Source: JAQVWU01 sp964628455 (lineage in GTDB: Bacteria > Bacillota > Clostridia > Oscillospirales > CAG-272). Taken from it: a stretch of 64,000 bases of DNA. The stretch spans positions 1 through 64,000 of the forward strand of contig CAZVPD010000001.1 of assembly GCA_964628455.1 (NCBI GenBank), in the 5' to 3' direction. Below the pieces are notes generated by a model, which saw only the letters and a program-made list of their open reading frames with translations, was not told the origin of the DNA and ran no database searches. This document shows, one piece after another, positions 26,218 to 36,600 of the stretch (position 1 is its first letter; each line of letters begins with the position of its first letter). The position numbers and the translations under genes were made by a program.

Positions 26218-28251
26218 ATGAAAGGTAATTTTAGAATCATTCTGTTTTATGTGGTTTTGATCGGCGTGATTCTGATCGCCACTGCCGCGCTTTTCGGGAA
26301 CATGAATACCGAGACGCTGCTTTACAGCGATATCGTGACCATGTTCAACAACGGCGAGGTCAAAGCCTTTGAAATCGACGAAAAAAACAACTTGACCATA
26401 CTGACGCACGAAGAAGAGACCTATTCGTTCAGGCTGCTGGATGTTTCGATTTTTTATAACGACCTCAACGAGACCGTGCTCAGGCAGCTTGCCGACGGGA
26501 CCATAGAAAATTATAATTATGCCGAACCCGTTGAAATACCCTGGTGGGTCAGTCTGCTGCCTTATGTGCTGCTGATCGCCCTGTTTATAGGCCTCTGGTT
26601 CTATGTCATGAATCAGACGACGGGCAAAGGCGGAAAGCTCAATACGTTCGGCAAGGCGCGTGCGAAACTGGGATCGGACGAAAAGAAAAAGGTATACTTC
26701 CGTGACGTCGCGGGGGCCGACGAAGAAAAAGAAGAACTCCGCGAGGTGGTCGATTTTCTGCGCGAACCTTCGAAGTTCAATAAACTCGGAGCCCGGATCC
26801 CTCACGGCGTTCTGCTGATAGGACCTCCCGGCACAGGCAAGACCCTGCTTGCAAAAGCGGTCGCCGGAGAGGCCGGAGTGCCCTTTTATTCGATATCGGG
26901 CTCCGATTTTGTCGAGATGTATGTGGGCGTCGGTGCGTCGCGCGTGCGCGACCTGTTTGAAACGGCGAAAAAAAATCCGGCGAGCATTATCTTCATCGAT
27001 GAGATCGACGCTGTCGGCCGGCACCGCGGAGCAGGGCTGGGCGGCGGTCATGACGAGCGCGAACAGACGCTGAACCAGCTCCTGGTGGAGATGGACGGAT
27101 TCGGTTCAAACGAAGGCGTGATCGTCATGGCTGCTACCAACCGCCCCGATATACTCGATCCGGCACTGCTGCGCCCCGGACGCTTTGACCGTCAGGTTAC
27201 GGTCAACTATCCCGACATCAAAGGGCGCGAGGATATATTGAAAGTACATGCCAAGGGCAAGCCCTTCGAAGAGGACGTGGATCTGGGAGTCCTTGCCAAG
27301 ACGACCGTCGGCTTTACCGGAGCGGACCTTGCCAACCTGTTAAACGAAGCCGCTCTTCTGGCCGCCAAAAAGGGCAAGTCGCTGATAGGCATGAACGACC
27401 TTGAAGAGGCCACGATAAAGGTTCTTGTCGGGCCGCAGAAGAAATCTAAAGTCATATCCGAAAACGAAAGAAAACTGACCGCCTATCACGAGGCCGGCCA
27501 CGCGATCGTCACGCGCATCATGAAACCGGATTCCCCCGTCCATCAGATATCGATCATACCCTCGGGGCGCGCCGGCGGTTATACCCTCTCGCTGCCCAAG
27601 GAAGACCGCTCCTATATGTCGAGGAATGAAATGTCCGGCGAAATCGTCACTTTACTCGGCGGTCGTGTAGCCGAAAAGCTGATCATGGGCGATCTTTCGA
27701 CAGGCGCTTCAAACGATATCCTGCGCGCCACTCAGATTGCCCGCAATATGGTGACCAAATACGGAATGAGCGACAATCTCGGTTCCATCGTATACGGTTC
27801 CGAACATGCCGGAGACGAAGTGTTCCTCGGGCGCGATTTTTCAAACACCCGCAATTATTCCGAGGAAACAGCCGCGAAGATCGACGACGAGATCAAACTC
27901 ATTATCGACGCAGCGTATGACAAAGCGGAAGAGATCATCAAAGAATATATGGAGAAACTGCATTTTATCGCGAACTTCCTGTTTAAGAACGAAGTTATGG
28001 ACGAAATTCAGTTTGATGCGGTTATGAGCGGAAATCCGACCGTCGAACATCTCGAGTCGATCATGAGCGAACGCAGGCGCCGCAGCGAAGAGGAGAATCG
28101 CGCAAAAGCGCTCCGCGATATCGAAGACGGAAAACGCCGTGAGGAAGAGGAAGCCCGCAGGGTCGCGGCCGAGAAAAAAAGCCGGCATGAACCGGAAGAG
28201 GACAGTCCTTATGACAGCTCAGACAGAAAAAAAGACGACGAAAACAAATAA
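26218..28251 (+). CDS. ftsH: ATP-dependent zinc metalloprotease FtsH
   Basis: A membrane AAA+ protease for quality control of membrane and short-lived proteins. The 677-residue protein has two N-terminal transmembrane helices flanking an extracytoplasmic domain of about 80 residues. The AAA module carries Walker A GPPGTGKT (about 202), Walker B IIFIDEIDAVGR and the second region of homology ATNRPDILDPALLRPGRFDRQ in shortened quotation, ATNRPDILDPALLRPGRF. The zinc site is HEAGH (about residues 424-428). The C-terminal 60 residues are highly charged. GGGGGT precedes the ATG. Confidence 0.97.
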   Translation: MKGNFRIILFYVVLIGVILIATAALFGNMNTETLLYSDIVTMFNNGEVKAFEIDEKNNLTILTHEEETYSFRLLDVSIFYNDLNETVLRQLADGTIENYNYAEPVEIPWWVSLLPYVLLIALFIGLWFYVMNQTTGKGGKLNTFGKARAKLGSDEKKKVYFRDVAGADEEKEELREVVDFLREPSKFNKLGARIPHGVLLIGPPGTGKTLLAKAVAGEAGVPFYSISGSDFVEMYVGVGASRVRDLFETAKKNPASIIFIDEIDAVGRHRGAGLGGGHDEREQTLNQLLVEMDGFGSNEGVIVMAATNRPDILDPALLRPGRFDRQVTVNYPDIKGREDILKVHAKGKPFEEDVDLGVLAKTTVGFTGADLANLLNEAALLAAKKGKSLIGMNDLEEATIKVLVGPQKKSKVISENERKLTAYHEAGHAIVTRIMKPDSPVHQISIIPSGRAGGYTLSLPKEDRSYMSRNEMSGEIVTLLGGRVAEKLIMGDLSTGASNDILRATQIARNMVTKYGMSDNLGSIVYGSEHAGDEVFLGRDFSNTRNYSEETAAKIDDEIKLIIDAAYDKAEEIIKEYMEKLHFIANFLFKNEVMDEIQFDAVMSGNPTVEHLESIMSERRRRSEEENRAKALRDIEDGKRREEEEARRVAAEKKSRHEPEEDSPYDSSDRKKDDENK

Positions 28252-28325
28252 AAGTTCATAGGAATTCACAGGACGGGCGTATTGCTTATCGGGCAACACG
28301 TCCATCTTTCATACAGGCGGTATAT

Positions 28326-29402
28326 ATGACGCAATATGCTATACTTTCAAATCCCGGCCACAACAGGGTTTATTTTGAAGCTTCAAAACCTTTGTCGCTG
28401 GCCGAACTGGAGGCGGCGGCCTCCTCCTTTTCGGCTGCCTGCGGCGATTTTGCCGTAAAAGAAACGGAAGGGGTTTCTTATGTCTCCTTCTCTTCCGCGG
28501 AGCCGCTCACCGCATCCGACCTGCGCCTGATCTCACGGCTGTCCTTCGTCTATGCGATTTTCGAGGAACAGAATGACGGCGCCGGAATATGCCTGCGTCC
28601 GCTGCGGAAAACTCCGCCGTATTACTTCGGCGAGGATCTGTCGATGATCCTCAAGTACACCGGAAAAACCAACGAACTGTTTACACGCATGCTCATAAAT
28701 CTGGCGGTAAGCGCCGGAGGATATAAGGCCGAAGACAAATTGAATTTACTGGACCCCGTTGCGGGAAAAGGGACCACGTTATACGAGGCGCTGATCCTCG
28801 GCTATAACTGCGCGGGAATCGAGATCTCACCCTCTCCGGTTTCGGAAAGCGTAGCATATCTCAGACGCTATCTTAAAACGGGACATTATAAACACGAATA
28901 CGAGCAGTTCAGGATAAGCGGAGAGGAGAAAAGCTTTATCTCGGAGATGAACCGCTTTAAGATCGCGAAAGATAAAAATTCCATGAAAACGGGAGACACG
29001 CTGCTGCTTGAATACGTTTCGGGCAACTCGGCTTATGCCGACCGCTATTTTAAAAAAGAACAGTTTCATATCCTGGCGGGCGACCTTCCTTACGGTGTTC
29101 AGCACGGAAACATATCCAACGAGAAACAGTCGTCCCTTACGCGGAATCCGTCGGAGCTGCTGCGTCTCTGCCTTCCGGCCTGGAAAAAAACGCTGCGTCC
29201 CGGCGGTATCATCGCCCTTGCGTGGAACAGCAGTGTTCTCGCCCGCCGTGACATGGAGGAAATATTCCTGTCCGAAGGACTGGAGCCGCAGAACGATCCC
29301 CCATACAACAGCCTGGAGCACCGCGTGGACGCGTCGATTGTCCGCGACATTCTCCTGTGCAGAAAAAAGCAGAAGCCGGTCCTGCCGGTATCCGGACAAT
29401 AA
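28326..29402 (+). CDS. TRM11-like SAM-dependent methyltransferase
   Basis: A 358-residue class I methyltransferase. The SAM site is DPVAGKGTTLYEALILGY, with an acidic loop CAGIEISPSP, and the catalytic-type motif DLPYG lies in ILAGDLPYGVQHG, as in N2-guanine tRNA methyltransferases of the TRM11/TrmN group. The N-terminal 100 residues take the place of a THUMP-like substrate domain but are not clearly one. The target is probably RNA (inference). A weak GC-rich inverted repeat at about 28271-28302 separates it from ftsH; it may be a leaky terminator. Confidence 0.75.
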   Translation: MTQYAILSNPGHNRVYFEASKPLSLAELEAAASSFSAACGDFAVKETEGVSYVSFSSAEPLTASDLRLISRLSFVYAIFEEQNDGAGICLRPLRKTPPYYFGEDLSMILKYTGKTNELFTRMLINLAVSAGGYKAEDKLNLLDPVAGKGTTLYEALILGYNCAGIEISPSPVSESVAYLRRYLKTGHYKHEYEQFRISGEEKSFISEMNRFKIAKDKNSMKTGDTLLLEYVSGNSAYADRYFKKEQFHILAGDLPYGVQHGNISNEKQSSLTRNPSELLRLCLPAWKKTLRPGGIIALAWNSSVLARRDMEEIFLSEGLEPQNDPPYNSLEHRVDASIVRDILLCRKKQKPVLPVSGQ

Positions 29403-29425
29403 AATTTTATTTCATAAATCGGCTC

Positions 29426-29454
29426 TTGTAAAAAAGCTTTGAATCATGTATAAT
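29426..29454 (+). promoter_or_regulatory. Promoter of glyA
   Basis: TTGTAA (29426-29431), 17 bases, TATAAT (29449-29454), followed by AAGGAG before ATG 29492. Confidence 0.75.
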
Positions 29455-29491
29455 AACACTTACACAAAACAAGAACAAGGAGATCTGTACC

Positions 29492-30707
29492 ATGCTGCTC
29501 GATAACATAAAATTACTGCGCGAAGCCGATCCCGAACTCGGAGATGCGGTTTTTGCCGAATACGAACGCCAGGAAAACGGGATCGAACTCATCGCATCGG
29601 AGAATTTCGTTTCACAGGCGGTTATGGCTGCCGCGGCGTCATCCCTGACCAATAAATATGCCGAAGGGTATCCCGGGAAACGTTATTACGGAGGATGCGA
29701 AAAAGTCGACATCGCGGAAAATCTCGCGATCGAAAGGGCAAAGCTTCTTTTCGGAGCCGAACATGCCAATGTCCAGCCGCACAGCGGCGCACAGGCGAAT
29801 ACGGCGGTTTATCTGGCGCTGCTTGAAAAAGGGGATACCGTTCTCGGCATGAGCCTCGCCCACGGCGGGCATCTGACCCACGGAAGCCCCGTGAATTTTT
29901 CCGGATTGTTTTATCATTTCGTACCATACGGGGTTGACGATACCACCCACCGTATCGATTACGATAAACTTGCCGACCTGGCGGAAAAAGAACACCCGAA
30001 GCTGATCGTCGCCGGCGCGAGCGCTTATCCCCGCATCATCGATTTCGAGCGTATGTCCGCGATTGCCAAAAGCGTCGGCGCGTATCTGATGGTGGATATG
30101 GCACATATAGCTGGACTGGTTGCCGCCGGCCTTCATCCGAACCCGGTACCTTATGCCGATGTGGTCACCACGACNNNNNNNNNNGATTTTATGCCGTGAG
30201 GAATTTGCCGCGAAAATCAACAAAGCGGTATTCCCCGGAACGCAGGGCGGACCGCTTATGCATATCATCGCTGCAAAGGCGGTCTGCTTCGGCGAAGCTC
30301 TGCGTCCCGAATTTAAAACATACCAGCAGCAGATCATAAAGAACGCGGCCGTTCTTGCCGACTCTCTGATGAGAGAGGGATTCAACCTGGTTTCCGGAGG
30401 AACCGACAACCATCTGATGCTCGCCGATACGCGCAGTTTCAAACTCACCGGAAAGAAGCTCGAAAACCGGCTGGACGAGGTGCATATCACAGTCAATAAA
30501 AACGCGATTCCGAACGACCCCGAAAGTCCTTTTATCACAAGCGGTATCCGTATCGGAACGCCGGCGGCAACCACGCGGGGTTTCAGAGAAGACGATATGA
30601 AAAAAATCGCCGGACTCATACGCCTGACCGCAACGGATTTTAAAAACAGCGCCGACCATATACGCGCCGAAGTTGCCGAACTCTGCCGGACACACCCGCT
30701 GTATTGA
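29492..30707 (+). CDS. glyA: Serine hydroxymethyltransferase, interrupted by an assembly gap
   Basis: A PLP enzyme interconverting serine and glycine with transfer of a one-carbon unit to tetrahydrofolate. The N-terminal part has ELIASENFVS, NKYAEGYPGKRYYGGCE and ANVQPHSGAQAN. The C-terminal part has FPGTQGGPLMHIIAAKA, VSGGTDNHLMLAD and SGIRIGTPAATTRGF. Ten Ns at 30175-30184 remove about 13 codons that in every family member carry the PLP-binding lysine (TTHKTLRGPRGG type), and the frame is broken across the N-run. The gene is judged intact in the organism; the break is an assembly artefact. Confidence 0.95.
30175..30184. other. Assembly gap (10 N) in glyA
   Basis: It falls exactly on the PLP-lysine segment. 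Family sequence predicts roughly 39 missing bases rather than 10. Confidence 0.95.
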
Positions 30708-30773
30708 TTTACCGGTTTATAGACCGATATCCGAAACAAAAGACATGCCGCATACTATTTAAGGGGAATATGA

Positions 30774-31907
30774 ATGAAATTCAACTCATCCGCACTTTTC
30801 ATCGCAATTGCATTGACTGTACTTATCTTCAGCGGGTGCGCTGACAGCAAAGAGGCCGTCCCGGCCGGCGAAACAACATCCGGCGCGGCAGAGGCGGAAA
30901 TTTCCGAAACAAGTCTGACAGCAAACGCCTATGACAAATATGATCTTACGGAATATGTAACGCTGGGTCAGTATAAAACGCTGACGGTATCAAAACAGGA
31001 CCCTACCGTTACGGAACAGCAGTATAATGATTTTATTGCCGCTAAAATCAGCGAAAACACGTCCAGCGTCGAAGTGACGGACCGTGCGGTCGAAAACGGC
31101 GACAAACTGCAGATCGACTATGTCGGCACGATGACCGGAATGGATACCCCGGAAGGCATGTCGGCCAATGACCAGGAACTTGTAATCGGTTCCGGCTCGT
31201 TCATCCCCGGCTTTGAAGAGGGTCTTATCGGCGCCGTAAAAGGCGATGTCGTCACGATCGACCTTACTTTCCCGGATCCTTACCCGAATAACGCGGACCT
31301 GTCGGGCAAGCCGGCGACGTTTACCGTTACGGTCGACGCCGTTTATGACGTGATCGTTCCCGAAATGAACGACGATTTTGTCAAGACGATTTCCGATTTC
31401 AACACAGTCGACGAATACAAATCTTCGGTTATGCTCGATTTATATGCCGAAAACGTCAAAAGCACCCGCGCGGCCATGACGGGCGAATTGTGGAATAAAA
31501 TTATAGAAAGCGCCACGATCATCAAATATCCCGAAACCGAAACACAGGCATACAGCACGGAGATGATCGATTATTACAAGCAATACGCCGAAACAAACGG
31601 ATACGAATCGCTCGAAGCCATGCTGACCGAAATGTACGGCACCACGCTTGAGGATTTCAACAAGGAAGCGGCCACATACGCGCAAAAAACGGTTGCCGAG
31701 GAAATGGTTTTGTATTCGCTTGTAAAAGCCGATAATCTGTACCTTACGCAGGAGGAATACGACGCCGATGCGGCGGAATATGCGGTCCAGTACGGCTTTG
31801 AATCGGTATCCGCGCTCGAGGAACAATACGGCAAAGACGTATTGGTCAGAAGCATATTATGGGATAAAACGCTTGATTACCTGCTTGACGGAGCAGTTCA
31901 GGAATGA
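30774..31907 (+). CDS. Trigger-factor-like peptidyl-prolyl isomerase lipoprotein
   Basis: A 377-residue lipoprotein: signal peptide with lipobox FSGC (Cys22), then an acidic linker. An FKBP-type domain follows (about 95-195; DKLQIDYVGTM, SGSFIPGFEEGLIGAVKGD), then a helical C-terminal region (about 200-375) resembling the trigger factor chaperone arms. It lacks the ribosome-binding N-terminal domain of true trigger factor. It probably folds or protects proteins emerging outside the membrane (inference). AAGGGG precedes the ATG, and a strong terminator closes the long plus-strand block after it. Confidence 0.85.
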   Translation: MKFNSSALFIAIALTVLIFSGCADSKEAVPAGETTSGAAEAEISETSLTANAYDKYDLTEYVTLGQYKTLTVSKQDPTVTEQQYNDFIAAKISENTSSVEVTDRAVENGDKLQIDYVGTMTGMDTPEGMSANDQELVIGSGSFIPGFEEGLIGAVKGDVVTIDLTFPDPYPNNADLSGKPATFTVTVDAVYDVIVPEMNDDFVKTISDFNTVDEYKSSVMLDLYAENVKSTRAAMTGELWNKIIESATIIKYPETETQAYSTEMIDYYKQYAETNGYESLEAMLTEMYGTTLEDFNKEAATYAQKTVAEEMVLYSLVKADNLYLTQEEYDADAAEYAVQYGFESVSALEEQYGKDVLVRSILWDKTLDYLLDGAVQE

Positions 31908-31922
31908 CCCGGATATAAACCC

Positions 31923-31963
31923 GCGGCGGCATGATTGCGGAATCGTGCCGCCGCAATTTTTTT
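31923..31963 (+). terminator. Strong rho-independent terminator
   Basis: A 14-base-pair stem (GCGGCGGCATGATT with AATCGTGCCGCCGC, one G-U pair), a GCGG loop and a T-run. It ends the transcript of the trigger-factor-like gene. Confidence 0.92.
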
Positions 31964-32142
31964 GATAATCCGGTTCCGGACAAATCATATTTTCATGCCT
32001 ATGTATTACGTCGGATACACATCAGATGTTCCGGCCGGTCCGGCAGGTGCTCGCGTTCGCATTTTCCGGCAGTAACTATTACAAATCAGCACGTTTTATT
32101 TCATAAATGCCGGCATTAACATGCGGTTATTCCGTCATCATA

Positions 32143-32171
32143 TTGAATCTCGTGTCATTCTGTGGTATCAT
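32143..32171 (+). promoter_or_regulatory. Promoter upstream of the GNAT pseudogene
   Basis: TTGAAT (32143-32148), 17 bases, TATCAT (32166-32171). Confidence 0.55.
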
Positions 32172-32236
32172 GGATTGCCGGGAGTTCAGACACCCGTTTT
32201 TGATTGTGCTGCGGATAAAGAAAGAAGATATCGGAT

Positions 32237-32846
32237 ATGCAGGTTATAAAGTCGCATGACATAACGCTTTGCGGCGGAAATGATAAAAGAATCGTTTTAA
32301 AACCGTTATCGGACGAACACCTGCCGTTTTTATATAAATGGAACTTGGATCTCGAGGTTTTGTATTGGACGGAGGGTGATGATATAACCGAACCTTACGA
32401 CATGGAAACCGTTCATGATATTTACGGCGGTGTTTCACGGAATGCCTTTTGCTTTTTGGTTGAAGCGGACGGGACCCCGGTCGGCGAGTGCCGGCTTCAG
32501 AAAATGAATGTGCTGATATGACCGCAATGTATCCGGCAGGTATGGACATCCGCAGGATCGACATGTCCGTCGGAGAAGAGGATTATTGGAACAGAGGGAT
32601 TGGCACATGCATCGTAAGTATGCTTGTTGATTTCGCGTTCGGCGGCCGTAACGCCGATGTGCTGCATTGCTTTTGCGGGGATTACAATATCCGAAGTCAA
32701 AGGGTGTGAAAAAAAACGGATTCACGCTTGTCCGAAAAGCGAAGCGTGAGAATTGCAGGAAGTCGGATTATGAATTTCATTATGCACTGACAAGGCGGGA
32801 ATATCATAGACTCATGACAGGAAGGAAGAAAGGCGGGAAGTGTAAA
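32237..32846 (+). pseudogene. GNAT acetyltransferase (AAC(6')-like), two frameshifts
   Basis: Three consecutive frames together spell one GNAT protein. Frame one has RIVLKPLSDEHLPFLYKWN, LYWTEGDD and GECRLQKMN. After a one-base loss near 32506-32512, frame two has MTAMYPAGMDIRRIDMS, DYWNRGIGT and LHCFCGDYNIRS. After a second one-base loss near 32708, frame three has KKNGFTLV and YALTRREYHRL. The order and motifs match small GNAT enzymes related to aminoglycoside 6'-N-acetyltransferases. Its own stop is also lost, so the last frame reads straight into the next gene. Surrounding genes are intact, so true decay is more likely than general base-calling error, but read-level checking is needed. 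Confidence 0.8.
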
Positions 32847-33674
32847 ATGCCGGAACGGAATTATACGGAAATCAATTCGAAAACCTGGGACAGATGGGCC
32901 GAAGAGGGGAACGAATGGTCTGTGCCCATAAGCCGCGAAGTATATGCGGACGCGCGGAAGGGCGTCTGGGGGGTATATCTGACGCCGGAAAAATTCGTCC
33001 CCAAAGAATGGTTCGGAGATTTAAAGGGTAAAAAACTGCTCGGTCTCGCTTCGGGCGGCGGACAGCAGATGCCTGTTTTTTGCGCCCTCGGAGCGGAATG
33101 CACGGTTTTTGACAATTCGGAAAAACAGCTTGAAAGCGAACGGCTTGTTTCCGGACGCGAAGGTTACCCGATCCGTATCATAAAGGGAGACATGACAAAA
33201 CGGCTGCCGTTTGAGGACGGCAGCTTTGACATCATCTTTCATCCCGTATCCAACTGTTATGTCGAGGACGTCTGCCACGTCTGGAACGAGTGCTTCCGCG
33301 TGCTTAAAAAAGCAGGCGTTCTGCTTGCGGGTATGGATAACGGGATAAATTTTCTTTTCAACGACGACAGCACGCTTCCCCTGACGGTCGAAAACAGGCT
33401 TCCGTTCAATCCCCTGAAAATGAGCGCGGAAGAATTTAATAAAATGGCGGAAAACTTTGACGGCATACAGTTTTCGCATACGCTCGAAGAACAGGTCGGC
33501 GGTCAGCTGAAAGCCGGATTTATCCTGACCGGTCTGTATGAGGACCGGGACAGGAACGGACTTCTCAGGGAATATGCCCCGCAGTTTATTGCCACAAGAG
33601 CGGTAAAACCGGATATTCGGAATACCGGCAGTGAGGAAAACTTCGTCATACTTAAAGAAAGGGAAAAGCTATGA
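32847..33674 (+). CDS. Class I SAM-dependent methyltransferase
   Basis: A 275-residue methyltransferase starting at the ATG behind a purine-rich GGCGGGAAG site; the open frame continues upstream only because the GNAT pseudogene lost its stop. Motif I is KLLGLASGGGQQ (about residue 60), the acidic residue after strand 2 is in TVFDNSEKQ, and motif post-II/IV are GDMTKRLPFEDGSFD and IIFHPVSNCYVED. These match UbiE/Methyltransf_11-like enzymes that act on small molecules. The substrate is unknown. The stop overlaps the ATG of the next gene by four bases (ATGA), so it is translationally coupled to the GH36-like protein. Confidence 0.8.
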   Translation: MPERNYTEINSKTWDRWAEEGNEWSVPISREVYADARKGVWGVYLTPEKFVPKEWFGDLKGKKLLGLASGGGQQMPVFCALGAECTVFDNSEKQLESERLVSGREGYPIRIIKGDMTKRLPFEDGSFDIIFHPVSNCYVEDVCHVWNECFRVLKKAGVLLAGMDNGINFLFNDDSTLPLTVENRLPFNPLKMSAEEFNKMAENFDGIQFSHTLEEQVGGQLKAGFILTGLYEDRDRNGLLREYAPQFIATRAVKPDIRNTGSEENFVILKEREKL

Positions 33675-36600
33675 CCGGTCAGGTACATATTCATCAGGCG
33701 TTCGCGACGGCTGCCGATTCCGGGTGGACGTTGTCTTCGTGTGATCTTTCCGTCACTTACGGTTTTGACGAAAATTCCGGATTCCTTCTGAAATCCTTTG
33801 TGAACGGCGCGGGAAGCAGAAAAGTCGAATATATAGGCCCGCCTTGTCCGCTGCTTCCCTTTGAACAAAGGGTTCGGAATGATCCGGGAGAAATTCATGT
33901 GTCTGCCCGCAAAGAAGACAGAAAATGGAAGCTGACGGGCGGAAAAATCGAAAAAACGGTATTCGGAGGGAAACCCGTCATCGGACTTACGGCTGCCGTC
34001 TGCGACGGTTATCTGCAAGTCACATTGTATGCCGTGATTTTCCCCGGAACATCGGTATTGCGGCAGTGGTTTAAGGTCCTGAACACGGATCCGGGTTCGG
34101 ACGAGGTTTTTTCCGTCTGTCCTTTTTCGCTTGATTTCGAACTCGATGACAGGCGCGACGTATATTATGCGGCGACCGTTCACGGCGGTGAAACAAGCTG
34201 CGATCTCGGCCTGCTTCGTGAGCAGATGATGGGAACGGGATGGAGCCCTCCGGAAATAAAGATCGCCGATACGGGAACCGCACGGTATATGCCCGTCATG
34301 CTGTTTCAGCGTGACGGAAAACCCAGGGACGGATTTATGGTCGCGCTGGAGTATACGGGACCTTGGTCGATGCGGGCAAATCGCAATCCGCTGCGTCAGA
34401 ATCCGAACGGCATGCATTTCAGATGCGAAACGGACTGCGGCTCTCCTCTGAAGGTTTCGCCGATGGAAACCGTCGCGCTTCCCGCCGTAACCCTTGCGGT
34501 TTACGCGGAAGACAGGGACAACCTGATGCGCGAGCTGTATGACTGGCAGTATACCTATATGTGGGATTATACCAATACGGATTATTTTGCGAAAGTGCGT
34601 TCCGTTTCAAGATGGGTTTTCTGCAGCCGCAATCTGCACGAGCAGTTTGTCTACAGGACATCGGGACTCGGCATGGATGCGATCTTGTGTCAGCGGATGG
34701 GAATCGATATCCTTTGGGACGATGCGGGCTGGTCGGCCTGTCCGGAATGGCCGGAGAACAGCTACGGCAGCGTTTTTAAAAACAATTACGAAGGCCCCGA
34801 TTTTCGTCTGAACCAAAGGTTTTTCCGGAAGTGCGGCATCCGCTGGCTTTTATGGTTTGCCGGAAAACCCTCAAACGGCCTTCTGAATACAAAACAGGGC
34901 GCGTGGGGTGTGTTCGAATGGCGGACAGACGGACTCGGCGTGTCGGATATCAGGCAATACCGGGATTTTATCGGCACCGTTCAGAATTACCTTGATGAGG
35001 ACAACCGGCGGTCTTTCCACACCTGTTCGGGCGGCAGCCGGTATTCGCATACGTTCGATATGCAGCGTTATGCCAACTACAATTATCTTTCCGACGCGGG
35101 AGGGGGTTACTGCGGTACGTATTATTTTTCGTATCTGGAAATACCGGACAGGTGGGGAGACATCCTGAATTTTCTCGGAAGCGATTACAGGACATATGAC
35201 GGTTCGACGCTGATCGGAGAAGGCAACGAAGCGGCCGACCCCTCAGCCATACGCTATGACATCGAACAGGCGCGCGCCGTGCTTGCGCTTGTTCCGCTTG
35301 CGGGGCCGTATAACTGTGACGAAGACATCGAACGGAGCAGGATAGACTATGAAATTTATCATTATCTTCTGGAAAAGGGAGTGGCCGGGCGGGGAAGCTA
35401 TATGTATCATCCGGAAATAACGGGCGATAAAAGAGCCTACTATATGCAGCGTGTTTCACGGGACAGGAAACGTTCCTGCATGATCATGCGTCACCGCCCC
35501 GAAGGAAAAGTCGTGATCTTTGCGCGAGGGCTTCTTTCCGATGAGATGTATGACGTATCGTTTCAGGTCAGCGCGGAACACTTTATAAAAAGCGGTTCCG
35601 AACTGATGAATGACGGCATAACAACGGAAAACACGGCGCCGGGTGAAATCGTTTATATCGGAATGCCGGATCATCCGGGCGCCGGAACGCGAAAAACACC
35701 GCCTGCCTGTCCGGATACCGTTTACAAGTGTTTTGAATGCAACATCGGACATTCGGGAACAGGGATCTACTGGTCGGGGAAGGATCCGGCAATGCGCAGC
35801 GAAGTATCGAAAAACGGTCAGGTCATATCCGATATCAGTATCGGGCAATACTTTTTCGATGATTCCGGAGCACCCGGCGAATCGGCGGATTATGCCGTCC
35901 GCAGTGTGGATTATGACGGGAACAGAAGCGAATGGAAGCACGCTTCCCTCCTTCGGCGCAGCGAAAAAAAAGTGTGGTCGGCACTGGGCGTTTTTCATCA
36001 AAACATGGAAGAAAGCGGATGGACGGCGGAATATTCGTATGATCTCGAAATTTTTTACCGTATGGAATTTATTGCTCCGGAACATACTCCGATGGCCGAT
36101 TATTACGGAACCCCGAATCAAAAGGGCGGTATCGAGGGCTGGTGGACCGGCGGAAAATGCGCCAAAATCGGTCACGGCTGGCAGCAGGCTTCATCCGATG
36201 TTTACTGCGCAAGGACGTTTCTGTGCCCCGAAAACGGAGAAGTCAGCGTGACAGGCCGCGCGGTGAAGGAATGGTACCATAACAAATCCGGAGATGATCT
36301 GACGGTCATCGTTTATCACAACCGGGAAATCATCAGCGGGTGGCACAAACTGTCAAAAGGCGATCTGTACGGCGCAGCCCACATGAATCGGCTGACAGTC
36401 CAAAAGGGCGACCGGCTTCGGTTTATACTCGGTAAAAGTTCCGGTGAAAACGAAGAAGTGCTGCCGTGGGAGACCGGCGCAAACATAGTCGGGTGGATAC
36501 CCGTTATCACATATGAAAACGAAACGGAAGACAGATCAGAGCGAAATATCATCCGTGTTTCGGAAAAAAATCTCATGTGCCATACAGATAAAAATATAAT

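Larger units (their letters stand above)
31908..32236. other. Intergenic region: terminator, then promoter of a decayed gene
   Basis: It contains the terminator at 31923-31963 and the promoter at 32143-32171. No other reading frame or RNA gene was recognised. Confidence 0.6.

Noticed and set aside
25942..27051. Minus-strand frame of 369 codons opposite hpt and ftsH
   Set aside because: Antisense to two well-recognised genes and crosses their boundary.
29639..30739. Minus-strand frame of 366 codons opposite glyA
   Set aside because: It reads through the N-run and is antisense to glyA.
32667..32846. Upstream extension of the methyltransferase frame
   Set aside because: It is the third frame of the decayed GNAT gene; the methyltransferase has its own ATG and ribosome binding site at 32847.
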